Below the pieces are notes generated by a model. It was not told the origin of the DNA. It saw nothing but the letters and a program-made list of their open reading frames with translations, and ran no database searches. This document shows positions 44,076 to 55,191 of a stretch of DNA of 64,000 nucleotides, piece by piece. Source of the stretch: Alentia gelatinosa. Its lineage: Eukaryota; Annelida; Polychaeta; Phyllodocida; Polynoidae. Made by a program: the position numbers and the translations under genes. How positions within the stretch are numbered: position 1 is the first letter of the stretch; every line of letters starts with the position of its first letter. Location: the NCBI GenBank assembly GCA_950022655.1, contig OX465592.1, forward strand, positions 248,001 through 312,000, written 5' to 3'.

Positions 44076-44771
44076 TTTCACATAAAATCGGTGGTAAACC
44101 CCTTGGAGTTGACTCTGTGCAAAATCCTCGCATACGCTCGTATATGATAACTCACAAACCTGTTCATTAAGAGGGAGAATAGAACTGTGGAGAAAGGACA
44201 TTGTTGCATCTTTTATATCATGACAACATTCTTTATTCATCTCAGTACATGATGACAGACAAAAACACTTGTTGATATTGGCCTCTTTTTTCTGCTGAGA
44301 TGTAATGTTTTAAAGGCGACTCCTCAGTTGGAGTGACGGACTCAGATAAACTGGTGACAACGCCGCCTTAAAACGCCGCCCTGATTACTCCATCGCCCTC
44401 CTTCTAAGTTAATTTTTCCATCCGTCAAATTTGGTTTCTCAACAAAGACTTCAAAGGGGCCCTGCACTGAATCTGATTGTCTCTTAATGCAGAAGTTGGC
44501 CTGTTTTAAACATTAAGCTTCAAATTGATTTAAAAGTTTTAAGACCGGCATAACGATATGGCGCAGACCCGCGAGTACTCGAACCCTAGGCGTAGGGACG
44601 CTAATCCAGGAGGGGGAGTTATGATTTGACGGTTCTTTAACGATGGTGGTGCCGCACTCTTCATTGTCCCAACACGGGTGTGTTTGTTCAATAGGCTGAA
44701 CATTATTAACTCCCTTCTCCATGGTTTTGGGCATCGTCCATTCTTTTATGTGTACAAGCGTGAGATAAATA
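44076..44771. other. Unique stretch with a possible Pol III B-box on the minus strand
   Basis: No gene recognised. On the minus strand GGGTTCGAGTACTC (44571-44584) resembles a tRNA-type B-box, and TGGATTAGCG about 25 bases upstream is a poor A-box. It could be the decayed head of a tRNA-derived SINE, but no folded tRNA is seen. Confidence 0.25.
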
Positions 44772-44930
44772 CAGAAAACAGCTCGTTTTGGTCAAAGAAG
44801 TCATTCTCCAACTCGTCTGAATGCTACGTGATATTCAATCAGCTATCGCCTCGTTCATATCACTCCGCATCAAACTCATGAAGGAGGAAGACTTTGACCA
44901 AAACTTGTTGGTTTCTCCTTTACTCCTAAT
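44772..44930 (-). mobile_element. Family B MITE, copy 5 (reverse orientation)
   Basis: The arms are TTTTGGTCAAAG (44786) and CTTTGACCAAAA (to 44904), both followed inward by TCATTCTCC- or GGAGGAAGA-like sequence. The core in reverse is CAGCTATCGCCTCGTTCATA. Its arms match copy 1 best (GGTCAAAGTCGTC), so copies 1 and 5 form a subfamily distinct from copies 2-4 (GGTCTGTGTCC). Confidence 0.75.
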
Positions 44931-45128
44931 GTGCTACAGAAAATTGTATTAATTCCACCAATTGCAGGAAGAGAACCCGCAATATGACTTATACAAAGAG
45001 AAAAAAAACAACAATTCTTGATAAATACTGCCTTCTTTGGTATAGGCACCTTTTCACTTTATCAACCATGCGGTGATTTCGCCATGACATGTTTCCCAAT
45101 ACAACTGCGATATCAGGTAAACATGCCT
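44931..45128. other. Short unique spacer
   Basis: A+T-rich, no gene or repeat recognised. Confidence 0.35.
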
Positions 45129-45600
45129 CCCCCTTTAATCCCCTTTGACCCCCTTTGACCCCCTTTGACCCCCTTTGACCCCCTTTGACCCCCTTTGACC
45201 CCCTTTGACCCCCTTTGACCCCCTTTGACCCCCTTTGACCCCCTTTGACCCCCTTTGACCCCCTTTGACCCCCTTTGACCCCCTTTGACCCCCTTTGACC
45301 CCCTTTGACCCCCTTTGACCCCCTTTGACCCCCTTTGACCCCCTTTGACCCCCTTTGACCCCCTTTGACCCCCTTTGACCCCCTTTGACCCCCTTTGACC
45401 CCCTTTGACCCCCTTTGACCCCCTTTGACCCCCTTTGACCCCCTTTGACCCCCTTTGACCCCCTTTGACCCCCTTTGACCCCCTTTGACCCCCTTTGACC
45501 CCCTTTGACCCCCTTTGACCCCCTTTGACCCCCTTTGACCTCCTTTGACCCCCTTTGACCCCCTTTGACCCCCTTTGACCCCCTTTGACCCCCTTTGACC
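45129..45600. repeat. Near-perfect 10-bp tandem repeat x 47
   Basis: CCCTTTGACC repeats with a strict 10-bp period and only one clear substitution (TCCTTTGACC at 45541). On the minus strand it reads GGTCAAAGGG, so the half-site GGGTCA recurs every 10 bp, about one helical turn. The minus-strand frame (KGVKGGQRGS) is an artefact. Confidence 0.98.
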
Positions 45601-46093
45601 CGTCCACGTCCCGGCGAGGCAGTTCCGATACCAGAATCACGGCGGGCAGTACTCCTTTATAGGGCACATAGCTATTGCGTCTCGCCCCCCGACGTCAAAA
45701 CAAACCACCAGGTGGCGGGTCCAGTAATCGATGGATTTTATCAGAAAGATTGATTTTTGTTTACCATAAAAGGGTTTTAGCCTCGTCCCACAATCCTCTG
45801 AAGATGATGACAGCAGAAAATGGCGCTTGTCCTGTAACCCGTCATGGAGAAAAAAAGGCAAGCAGTGAAACGAACCCTTTAATTTCACGTTCACAACGCG
45901 GCTTATTATCCCGTAGACGTGTCGATGTCGGAGAATGTGGCGTGTTCGCTGTTAACGGCCTGATCCCTGATACCTCCAGACGAAGCCATACTCACCGAGC
46001 ATCGCCAGTCAGAAGCCTCGTGACGTATTGCGTACGTAATGCTATTAACATTTCTGTACTCAGGTCTGAGGTGTGTGATGGCGGAGGAAGCAG
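45601..46093. other. Unique stretch, no recognisable gene
   Basis: A frame from 45675 on the plus strand enters the following array and has no recognisable domain. Nothing else seen. Confidence 0.35.
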
Positions 46094-47213
46094 GCACACT
46101 GCCAACACACTGACAGCACACAGACAGCACACAGACAGGGCACAGACAGCACACAGACAGCACACAGACAGCACACAGACATGATACAGACAGCACACAG
46201 ACAGCACACAGACAGGGCACAGACAGCACACAGACAGCACACAGACAGCACACAGACAGCACACAGACACCTCACAGACAGCACACAGACAGCACACAGA
46301 CACCACACAGACAGGATACAGACAGCACACAGACAGCACACAGACAGCACACAGACAGCACACAGACAGCATACAGACAGGATACAGACAGCACACAGAC
46401 AGCACACAGACAGCACACAGACATGATACAGACAGCACACAGACATGATACAGACAGCACACAGACAGCACACAGACAGGACATAGACAGCACACAGACA
46501 GTACACAGACAGCACACAGACAGCACACAGACAGTACACAGACAGTACACAGACAGCACACAGACAGCACACAGACAGCACACAGACATAATACAGACAG
46601 CACACAGACAGCACACAGACAGCACACAGACAGCACACAGACAGCACACAGACAGCACACAGACAGGACATAGACAGCACGCAGACAGCACGCAGACAGC
46701 ACACAGACAGCACACAGACAGCACACTGCCAACACACAGACAGCACACAGACAGCACACAGACAGCACACAGACAGGACATAGACAGCACACAGACAGCA
46801 CACAGACAGCACACAGACAGCACACAGACAGTACACAGACAGTACACAGACAGCACACAGACAGCACACAGACAGCACACAGACATGATACAGACAGCAC
46901 ACAGACAGCACACAGACAGCACACAGACAGCACACAGACAGTACACAGACAGTACACAGACAGCACACAGACAGCACACAGACAGCACACAGACAGCACA
47001 CAGACAGCACACAGACATGATACAGACAGCACACAGACAGCACACAGGCAGGACACAGACAGCACACTGACATGATACAGACAGCACACAGACAGCACAC
47101 TGCCAACACACAGACAGCACATTGCCAACACACAGACAGCACAGTGACAGCACACAGACAGCACAGTGACAGCACACTGACAGCACAGTGACAGCACACT
47201 GACAGGACACTGC
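46094..47213. repeat. Tandem repeat, 11-bp unit x ~100
   Basis: The unit is ACAGCACACAG with variants ACAGTACACAG, ATGATACAG, AGGACATAG and GCCAACACAC. Longer variant strings repeat, for example the run with AGTACACAGACAGTACACAG at ~46530, ~46830 and ~46940. All three minus-strand frames stay open for 315-425 codons. Confidence 0.96.
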
Positions 47214-48625
47214 CCACACACTTTATAGTGTAAGGCTGGACACCCTCTGCCCCGATATGGTTCTGACATGGCTACAATATAGATATGAATCTAATTTACT
47301 GCATCATAGGCTTTTCAGAATGTTGAAAAAATGGGTTTTATAGAATGTCAGAGTATGAAAATTGAACTCTTGCACAGTTGTTGTGTTGGGATGTTGAAAG
47401 GTTCTGTGTCAGGTGTGTCAGACGGCTTGTCTCAGTGTGTCGGGAGTTCAGTGTGTTTCCAGCCCAAAGCCTAAAGCCTTGACTTCCCGACACTATACCA
47501 ATTACATGTGAGGTCAGCAAAAATCGTGGCAGTGGAACAGGTTTCTGTGATTCCGTCTACGACACCTCATGATAGGCTGCGATTGAAAACGCCAATCGTA
47601 GAGGTCCGGATGAAATCTAACATGTTTGATTTTTCGGAGACTGTCATAGGGTATCGTAGCCTATCGGGAAGATATCGTGGCCATCGAGTATGATTCACAG
47701 ATTGGATCACGGCAGAGGTCTACGATTCTGGGACCTCCCGATAGGCTACGATTTGGCCGTTTCAAATCGTAGCCATCGGGAAGTAGACCATCGGCGTAGG
47801 TGGGGGCAGGGCCTGAGGCCGGTGGGACCTGCCCTGAGGAGAATGTGAACTGACCTCTCCTGGTAACATGTAATGGACTGGTCTGATTTATTCAACAGAG
47901 CCAGCCTCCTCTGACCTGGATGCACTAACGGCACATCGCTGGAGACAGTGTGGTGACGTGAAAGACGTGCGCCAATGAATGTCGCTGTTAGTGTTAAGGG
48001 CCTCCTCCACCACCACGCGAATAGAGCGAGATGTGTCGTGATCTAGTCGTCGGTTTTTATTGACTGAGAAGATTGTCGTAGATCTTTGATAACATTTTAA
48101 CATTTGTTCTTGTCAACACAGGGGCCGGTGACATCAGCTGGTTTTAATTGTCAGGCCTTCTACTTTTGTCAAACAGTCTCAAGAGAACCAAAATGTTGTG
48201 AATAATCGCCGCGATGCATCGGTCTGGTTATAGACCTTCACCGCGTTCTTGTTGTGATAGATCGCTGTATGTCGCGATATGTCGGCAATAGATCGTGAGG
48301 TATTGTGGTGATGGAGCACAAAAATATGCACACATCATTGAAAAAACCCACACATATCACTGCGCGCGACGTGTCGCGGCAAAGGAGGTAAGACATATTG
48401 TGAGACTGTAAGATACAAAGATCTAACAGATCTCTGTGTTGGTGGATGCAGCCCTGAGCTGTGCCGCGTGGAAACGTGCTGAACAATGGAGCCGCAGTCC
48501 TCACACAACCACTCTGCCTGAAAGCCTCGCCTAGGACACAGCGGGAAACAAAGGGAAGGTGTGGTTTGTGGGGAAGGTTTTCATTGTTTTGATGAAGTGG
48601 TGTTATTTGGTAAATAAGACTCCAT
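47214..48625. other. Mostly unique 1.4-kb stretch
   Basis: It contains a spaced inverted repeat (47653-47752) and several nearby partial copies of ATCGTAG or CTACGAT, but no tandem array and no recognised gene. Minus-strand frames at 47746-48103 and 48238-48504 lack recognisable domains. Confidence 0.35.
47653..47752. other. Spaced inverted repeat, 17-bp perfect arms
   Basis: ATCGTAGCCTATCGGGA (47653-47669) and TCCCGATAGGCTACGAT (47736-47752) are exact complements around a 66-base loop. Related fragments GATAGGCTGCGATTG (47571) and AATCGTAGCCATCGGGA (47765) lie on either side. Possibly an inverted-repeat element of its own. Confidence 0.6.
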
Positions 48626-49977
48626 ACACGAGCATCATGACCTTGTCATACTGAATGTATCACTCAGATGACGTCCTAGTCGTCATACCTCTCAGCACCA
48701 CAGAATCATAGGCCATCTCTTACACGAGCATCATGACCTTGTCATACTGAATGTATCACTCAGATGACGTCCTAGTCGTCATACCTCTCAGCACCACAGA
48801 ATCATAGGCCATCTCTTACACGAGCATCATGACCTTGTCATACTGAATGTATCACTCAGATGACGTCCTAGTCGTCATACCTCTCAGCACCACAGAATCA
48901 TAGGCCATCTCTTACACGAGCATCATGACCTTGTCATACTGAATGTATCACTCAGATGACGTCCTAGTCGTCATACCTCTCAGCACCACAGAATCATAGG
49001 CCATCTCTTACATACACGAGCATCATGACCTTGTCATACTGAGTGTATCACTCAGATGACGTCCTAGTCGTCATACCTCTCAGCACCACAGAATCATAGG
49101 CCATCTCTTACACGAGCATCATGACCTTGTCATACTGAATGTACCACTCAGATGACGTCCTAGTCGTCATACCTCTCAGCACCACAGAATCATAGGCCAT
49201 CTCTTACACGAGCATCATGACCTTGTCATACTGAATGTATCACTCAGATGACGTCCTAGTCGTCATACCTCTCAGCACCACAGAATCATAGGCCATCTCT
49301 TACACGAGCATCATGACCTTGTCATACTGAATGTATCACTCAGATGACGTCCTAGTCGTCATACCTCTCAGCACCACAGAATCATAGGCCATCTCTTACA
49401 TACACGAGCATCATGACCTTGTCATACTGAGTGTATCACTCAGATGACGTCCTAGTCGTCATACCTCTCAGCACCACAGAATCATAGGCCATCTCTTACA
49501 CGAGCATCATGACCTTGTCATACTGAATGTACCACTCAGATGACGTCCTAGTCGTCATACCTCTCAGCACCACAGAATCATAGGCCATCTCTTACACGAG
49601 CATCATGACCTTGTCATACTGAATGTATCATTCAGATGACGTCCTAGTCGTCATACCTCTCAGCACCACAGAATCATAGGCCATCTCTTACACGAGCATC
49701 ATGACCTTGTCATACTGAATGTATCATTCAGATGACGTCCTAGTCGTCATACCTCTCAGCACCACAGAATCATAGGCCATCTCTTACACGAGCATCATGA
49801 CCTTGTCATACTGAATGTACCACTCAGATGACGTCCTAGTCGTCATACCTCTCAGCACCACAGAATCATAGGCCATCTCTTACACGAGCATCATGACCTT
49901 GTCATACTGAATGTACCACTCAGATGACGTCCTAGTCGTCATACCTCTCAGCACCACAGAATCATAGGCCATCTCTT
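48626..49977. repeat. Tandem repeat, 96/100-bp unit x ~14
   Basis: The unit starts ACACGAGCATCATGACCTTG and contains GATGACGTCCTAGTCGTCAT, in which ATGACG and CGTCAT pair and TGACGTC is CRE-like. Two units end ACATACACG instead of ACACG. The five-unit order around them (49018 and 49403) repeats exactly, a ~385-bp block duplication. Confidence 0.96.
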
Positions 49978-50002
49978 CCTGGTTTAGAAAGAATATTGAA
50001 GT

Positions 50003-50099
50003 CTCTAAGAAAGAGATTGATGAGTATTTAGTCTGTGTGCCCTTTCACCATCGAGATTGGAGTGCGCAGTAATATGAACGAGGCGATAGCCGTGTGAAA
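50003..50099 (+). mobile_element. Family B MITE, copy 3, cut off by the 45-bp array
   Basis: The left arm GATGAGTATTTAGTCTGTG and core AATATGAACGAGGCGATAGC are intact. The right arm begins (TGAAAGGG) and then turns into the first 45-bp unit at about 50099. The rest of the right arm is not found beyond the array. Confidence 0.7.
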
Positions 50100-51849
50100 G
50101 GGTACCCGTTACCTGGCCTATGATGTGACTAGGCCAGGCTTCCAGGGTACCCGTTACCTGGCCTATGATGTGACTAGGCCAGGCTTCCAGGCTACCCGTT
50201 ACCTGGCCTATGATGTGACTAGGCCAGGCTTCCAGGCTATCCGTTACCTGGCCTATGATGTGACTAGGCCAGGCTTCCAGGGTACCCGTTACCTGGCCTA
50301 TGATGTGACTAGGCCAGGCTTCCAGGCTACCCGTTACCTGGCCTAGGATGTGACTAGGCCAGGCTTCCAGGGTACCCGTTACCTGGCCTATGATGTGACT
50401 AGGCCAGGCTTCCAGGCTACCCGTTACCTGGCCTAGGATGTGACTAGGCCAGGCTTCCAGGCTACCCGTTACCTGGCCTATGATGTGACTAGGCCAGGCT
50501 TCCAGGCTATCCAGGGCTTCCAGGGTACCCGTTACCTGGCCTATGATGTGACTAGGCCAGGCTTCCAGGCTACCCGTTACCTGGCCTATGATGTGACTAG
50601 GCCAGGCTTCCAGGCTATCCGTTACCTGGCCCATGATGTGACTAGGCCAGGCTTCCAGGGTACCCGTTACCTGGCCTATGATGTGACTAGGCCAGGCTTC
50701 CAGGCTACCCGTTACCTGGCCCATGATGTGACTAGGCCAGGCTTCCAGGGTACCCGTTACCTGGCCTATGATGTGACTAGGCCAGGCTTCCAGGCTACCC
50801 GTTACCTGGCCTAGGATGTGACTAGGCCAGGCTTCCAGGCTACCCGTTACCTGGCCTAGGATGTGACTAGGCCAGGCTTCCAGGCTACCCGTTACCTGGC
50901 CTATAATGTGACTAGGCCAGGGCTTCCAGGCTACCCGTTACCTGGCCTATGATGTGACTAGGCCAGGCTTCCAGGCTACCCGTTACCTGGCCTATGATGT
51001 GACTAGGCCAGGCTTCCAGGCTATCCGTTACCTGGCCCATGATGTGACTAGGCCAGGCTTCAAGGCTACCCGTTACCTGGCCTATGATGTGACTAGGCCA
51101 GGCTTCCAGGCTACCCGTTACCTGGCCTAGGATGTGACTAGGCCAGGCTTCCAGGGTACCCGTTACCTGGCCTATGATGTGACAAGGCCAGGCTTCCAGG
51201 GTACCCGTTACCTGGCCTATGATGTGACCACGCCAGGCTTCCAGGCTACCCGTTACCTGGCCTATGATGTGACTAGGCCAGGCTTCCAGGCTACCCGTTA
51301 CCTGGCCTATGATGTGACTAGGCCAGGCTTCCAGGCTACCCGTTACCTGGCCTAGGATGTGACTAGGCCAGGCTTCCAGGCTACCCGTTACCTGGCCTAT
51401 GATGTGACTAGGCCAGGCTTCCAGGCTATCCAGGGCTTCCAGGGTACCCGTTACCTGGCCTATGATGTGACTAGGCCAGGCTTCCAGGCTACCCGTTACC
51501 TGGCCTATGATGTGACTAGGCCAGGCTTCCAGGCTACCCGTTACCTGGCCTATGATGTGACTAGGCCAGGCTTCCAGGCTACCCGTTACCTGGCCTATGA
51601 TGTGACTAGGCCAGGCTTCCAGGGTACCCGTTACCTGGCCTATGATGTGACTAGGCCAGGCTTCCAGGGTACCCGTTACCTGGCCTATGATGTGACTAGG
51701 CCAGGCTTCCAGGCTACCCGTTACCTGGCCTATGATGTGACTAGGCCAGGCTTCCAGGCTACCCATTACCTGGCCTATGATGTGACTTGGCCAGGCTTTC
51801 AGGGTACCCGTTACCTGGCCTATGATGTGACTAGGCCAGGCTTCCAGGA
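50099..51849. repeat. Tandem repeat, 45-bp unit x ~39
   Basis: The unit is GGCCTATGATGTGACTAGGC, CAGGCTTCCAGGCTACCCGT, TACCT. AGGCCAGG and CCTGGCCT pair within each unit. An odd junction CTATCCAGGGCTTCCAGG occurs at 50505 and 51424 (919 bp apart), so about 20 units were duplicated as a block. 45 is a multiple of three, hence open frames on both strands up to 341 codons. Confidence 0.97.
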
Positions 51850-52125
51850 TAGAGCAGAAGGCTGTGGCCGGGTTGTAGGTGGCGCCACCTCCGACTCGCC
51901 GCCCTTCACACTGAACCACGTCCTGATTGGACCTCATTGAGCACCAATCAGCGCCGTCCTCTCAAACTGACCACGTGACCCACATAGTCAACCCTGCCAT
52001 CTAGCGGCCGTAGCCGTCATCAGCGTGCTCTGAGGAGTGTGAGAAAAATACAACTTCCGGGTCAGGAGAACGCCCAGAAACGAGGCGCTTCACAATGTAT
52101 CCGGATTTATCTAAATGAGTGTGAG
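51850..52125. promoter_or_regulatory. Candidate promoter: paired CCAAT boxes, E-box, ETS site
   Basis: TGATTGG (51924-51930) and CCAATCA (51944-51950) are opposed NF-Y-type CCAAT boxes. CCACGTGACC (51971-51980) is a USF-type E-box. ACTTCCGG (52053-52060) is an ETS core. All fall in a 275-bp gap between two large arrays. No exon is visible, and direction is unknown. Confidence 0.35.
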
Positions 52126-54066
52126 CTGTCTAAAGGTTAGAGTAGTCACCTAGACTTTGAGTGTTAGAGTGGTCACCTAGTCTTTGAGTGTTAGAGTAGT
52201 CACCTAGTCTTTGAGTGTTAGAGTGGTCACCTAGACTTTGAGTGTTAGAGTGGTCACCTAGTCTTTGAATGTTAGAGTAGTCACCTAGACTTTGAGTGTT
52301 AGAGTGGTCACCTAGTCTTTGAGTGTTAGAGTGGTCACCTAGTCTTTGAGTGTTAGAGTAGTCACCTAGTCTTTGAGTGTTAGAGTAGTCACCTAGACTT
52401 TGAGTGTTAGAGTGGTCACCTAGACTTTGAATGTTAGAGTAGTCACCTAGTCTTTGAGTGTTAGAGTAGTCACCTAGACTTTGAGTGTTAGAGTGGTCAC
52501 CTAGACTTTGAGTGTTAGAGTGGTCACCTAGACTTTGAGTGTTAGAGTAGTCACCTAGACTTTGAGTGTTAGAGTGGTCACCTAGACTTTGAGTGTTAGA
52601 GTAGTCACCTAGACTTTGAGTGTTAGAGTGGTCACCTAGACTTTGAGTGTTAGAGTAGTCACCTAGACTTTGAGTGTTAGAGTGGTCACCTAGACTTTGA
52701 GTGTTAGAGTAGTCACCTAGACTTTGAGTGTTAGAGTAGTCACCTAGTCTTTGAGTGTTAGAGTAGTCACCTAGACTTTGAGTGTTAGAGTGGTCACCTA
52801 GACTTTGAATGTTAGAGTAGTCACCTAGTCTTTGAGTGTTAGAGTGGTCACCTAGACTTTGAATGTTAGAGTAGTCACCTAGTCTTTGAGTGTTAGAGTG
52901 GTCACCTAGACTTTGAGTGTTAGAGTGGTCACCTAGACTTTGAGTGTTAGAGTGGTCACCTAGACTTTGAGTGTTAGAGTGGTCACCTGGACTTTGAGTG
53001 TTAGAGTGGTCACCTAGTCTTTGAGTGTTAGAGTAGTCACCTAGTCTTTGAGTGTTAGAGTGGTCACCTAGACTTTGAGTGTTAGAGTGGTCACCTAGAC
53101 TTTGAGTGTTAGAGTAGTCACCTAGACTTTGAGTGTTAGAGTGGTCACCTAGACTTTGAGTTTGATGAGTGTGGGCCACACGCTCATATACCCTGTCTAA
53201 AGGTTAGAGTAGTCACCTAGTCTTTGAATGTTAGAGTAGTCACCTAGACTTTGAATGTTAGAGTAGTCACCTAGACTTTGAGTGTTAGAGTAGTCACCTA
53301 GACTTTGAGTGTTAGAGTGGTCACCTAGACTTTGAGTGTTAGAGTGGTCACCTAGACTTTGAGTGTTAGAGTAGTCACCTAGTCTTTGAGTGTTAGAGTA
53401 GTCACCTAGTCTTTGAGTGTTAGAGTGGTCACCTAGACTTTGAGTGTTAGAGTAGTCACCTAGTCTTTGAATGTTAGAGTAGTCACCTAGACTTTGAGTG
53501 TTAGAGTGGTCACCTAGACTTTGAGTTTGATGAGTGTGGGCCACACGCTCATATACACTGTCTAAAGGTTAGAGTGGTCACCTAGACTTTGAGTGTTAGA
53601 GTAGTCACCTAGACTTTGAGTGTTAGAGTAGTCACCTAGACTTTGAGTGTTAGAGTAGTCACCTAGACTTTGAGTGTTATAGTGGTCACCTAGACTTTGA
53701 GCTTGTTGAGTGTGGGCCACACGCTCATATACACTGTCTAAAGGTTAGAGTGGTCACATAGACTTTGAGTGTTAGAGTGGTCACCTAGACTTCGATTATT
53801 AGAGTGGTCACCTAGACTTTGAGCTTGTTGATTGTGGGCCACACGCTCATATACACTGTCTAAAGGTTAGAGTGGTCACATAGACTTTGAGTGTTAGAAT
53901 GGTCACCTAGACTTTGAGTGTTAGAGTGTTAGAGTGGTCACCTAGACTTTGAGCTTGTTGAGTGTGGGCCACACGCTCATATACACTGTCTAAAGGTTAG
54001 AGTGGTCACTTAGACTTCGAGTGTTAGAGTGCTCACATGGACTTTGAGTGTTAGAGTGCGCACATG
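52126..54066. repeat. 27-bp tandem repeat in blocks separated by a ~45-bp palindromic spacer
   Basis: The unit is GTGTTAGAGTGGTCACCTAG then ACTTTGA, alternating GTGGTC/GTAGTC and TAGAC/TAGTC. The first block has ~38 units. From 53162 a spacer with GTGTGGGCCACACGCTC (palindrome GTGTGGGCCACAC) and GTCTAAAGGTTAGAG recurs at 53162, 53523, 53698, 53825 and 53950, separating ever shorter blocks. The second order of repetition is therefore block plus spacer. Minus-strand frames (NTQSLGDHS) are artefacts. Confidence 0.96.
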
Positions 54067-54083
54067 GACTTCCAGCTGCTATA

Positions 54084-54200
54084 AAAATACTATCCCTTCA
54101 CTATCTGCATGCTATGACCATGACCAATCACTCGAGACCGAAATACCTCGCTGGTGCTTGATATGTGTGGATCCTAGACTCAGGCAGTTACAGAAATGGC
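54084..54200 (+). repeat. Dispersed repeat M, copy 1
   Basis: ATCCCTTCACTATCTG, GACCATGACCAATCACTC, GAGACC, CTGGTGCTTGATATGTG and CAGGCAGTTACAGAAA follow the order of the reverse complement of 63285-63455. The copy here lacks ~60 internal bases. The 32-bp array starts at its right edge. Confidence 0.7.
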
Positions 54201-55191
54201 CATACTCACACAGTGTGAACTGGGCATCACTCCATACTCACACAGTGTGAACTGGGCATCACTCCATACTCACACAGTGTGAACTGGGCATCACTCCATA
54301 TTCACACAGTGTGAACAGGGCATCACTCCATACTCACACAGTGTGAACTGGGCATCACTCCATACTCACACAGTGTGAACTGGGCATCACTCCATACTCA
54401 CACAGTGTGAACAGGGCATCACTCCATACTCACACAGTGTGAACTGGGCATCACTCCATACTCACACAGTGTGAACTGGGCATCACTCCATACTCACACA
54501 GTGTGAACTGGGCATCACTCCATACTCACACAGTGTGAACTGGGCATCACTCCATACTCACACAGTGTGAACTGGGCATCACTCCATACTCACACAATGT
54601 GAAATGGGCATCACTCCATACTCACACAGTGTGAACTGGGCATCACTTCATACTCACACAGTGTGAACTGGGCATCACTTCATACTCACACAGTGTGAAC
54701 AGGGCATCACTCCATACTCACACAGTGTGAACTGGGCATCACTCCATACTCACACAGTGTGAACTGGGCATCACTCCATACTCACACAGTGTGAACTGGG
54801 CATCACTCCATACTGACACAGTGTGAACAGGGCATCACTCCATACTCACACAGTGTGAACTGGGCATCACTCCATACTCACACAGTGTGAACTGGGCATC
54901 ACTCCATACTCACACAGTATGAACTGGGCATCACTCCATACTCACACAGTGTGAACTGGGCATCACTCCATACTGACACAGTGTGAACAGGGCATCACTC
55001 CATACTCACACAGTGTGAACTGGGCATCACTCAATACTCACACAGTGTGAACTGGGCATCACTTCATACTCACACAGTGTGAACAGGGCATCACTCCATA
55101 CTCACACAGTGTGAACAGGGCATCACTCCATACTCACACAGTGTGAACTGGGCATCACTCCATACTCACACAGTGTGAACAGGGCATACCT
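54199..55191. repeat. Tandem repeat, 32-bp unit x ~31
   Basis: The unit is CATACTCACACAGTGTGAAC then TGGGCATCACTC. It contains the palindrome TCACACAGTGTGA. ACAGGGC replaces ACTGGGC in about a quarter of units. Confidence 0.96.

Noticed and set aside
44513..44734. 73-codon minus-strand frame as a gene
   Set aside because: It overlaps a possible decayed SINE head (B-box-like motif) and shows no domain.
45113..45667. KGVKGGQRGS repeat protein
   Set aside because: 10-bp repeat read as 30-bp triplets of units. No conserved flanking domain.
1..47213. CRISPR arrays
   Set aside because: The arrays are contiguous repeats without unique spacers, the context is eukaryotic and no cas genes occur.
45992..47269. 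Minus-strand frames of 425, 385 and 315 codons (VLSVCCLCAVC repeats)
   Set aside because: All three frames of the same strand are open because the 11-bp unit contains no stop in any phase. A Cys-rich secreted protein would not keep all three.
50005..51940. Open frames on both strands across the 45-bp array (up to 341 codons)
   Set aside because: Simultaneous opening of both strands and a unit length divisible by three point to an artefact.
52130..53544. Two minus-strand frames beginning MAHTHQTQSLGDHS
   Set aside because: The shared start comes from the shared palindromic spacer. The body is the 27-bp unit, a multiple of three.
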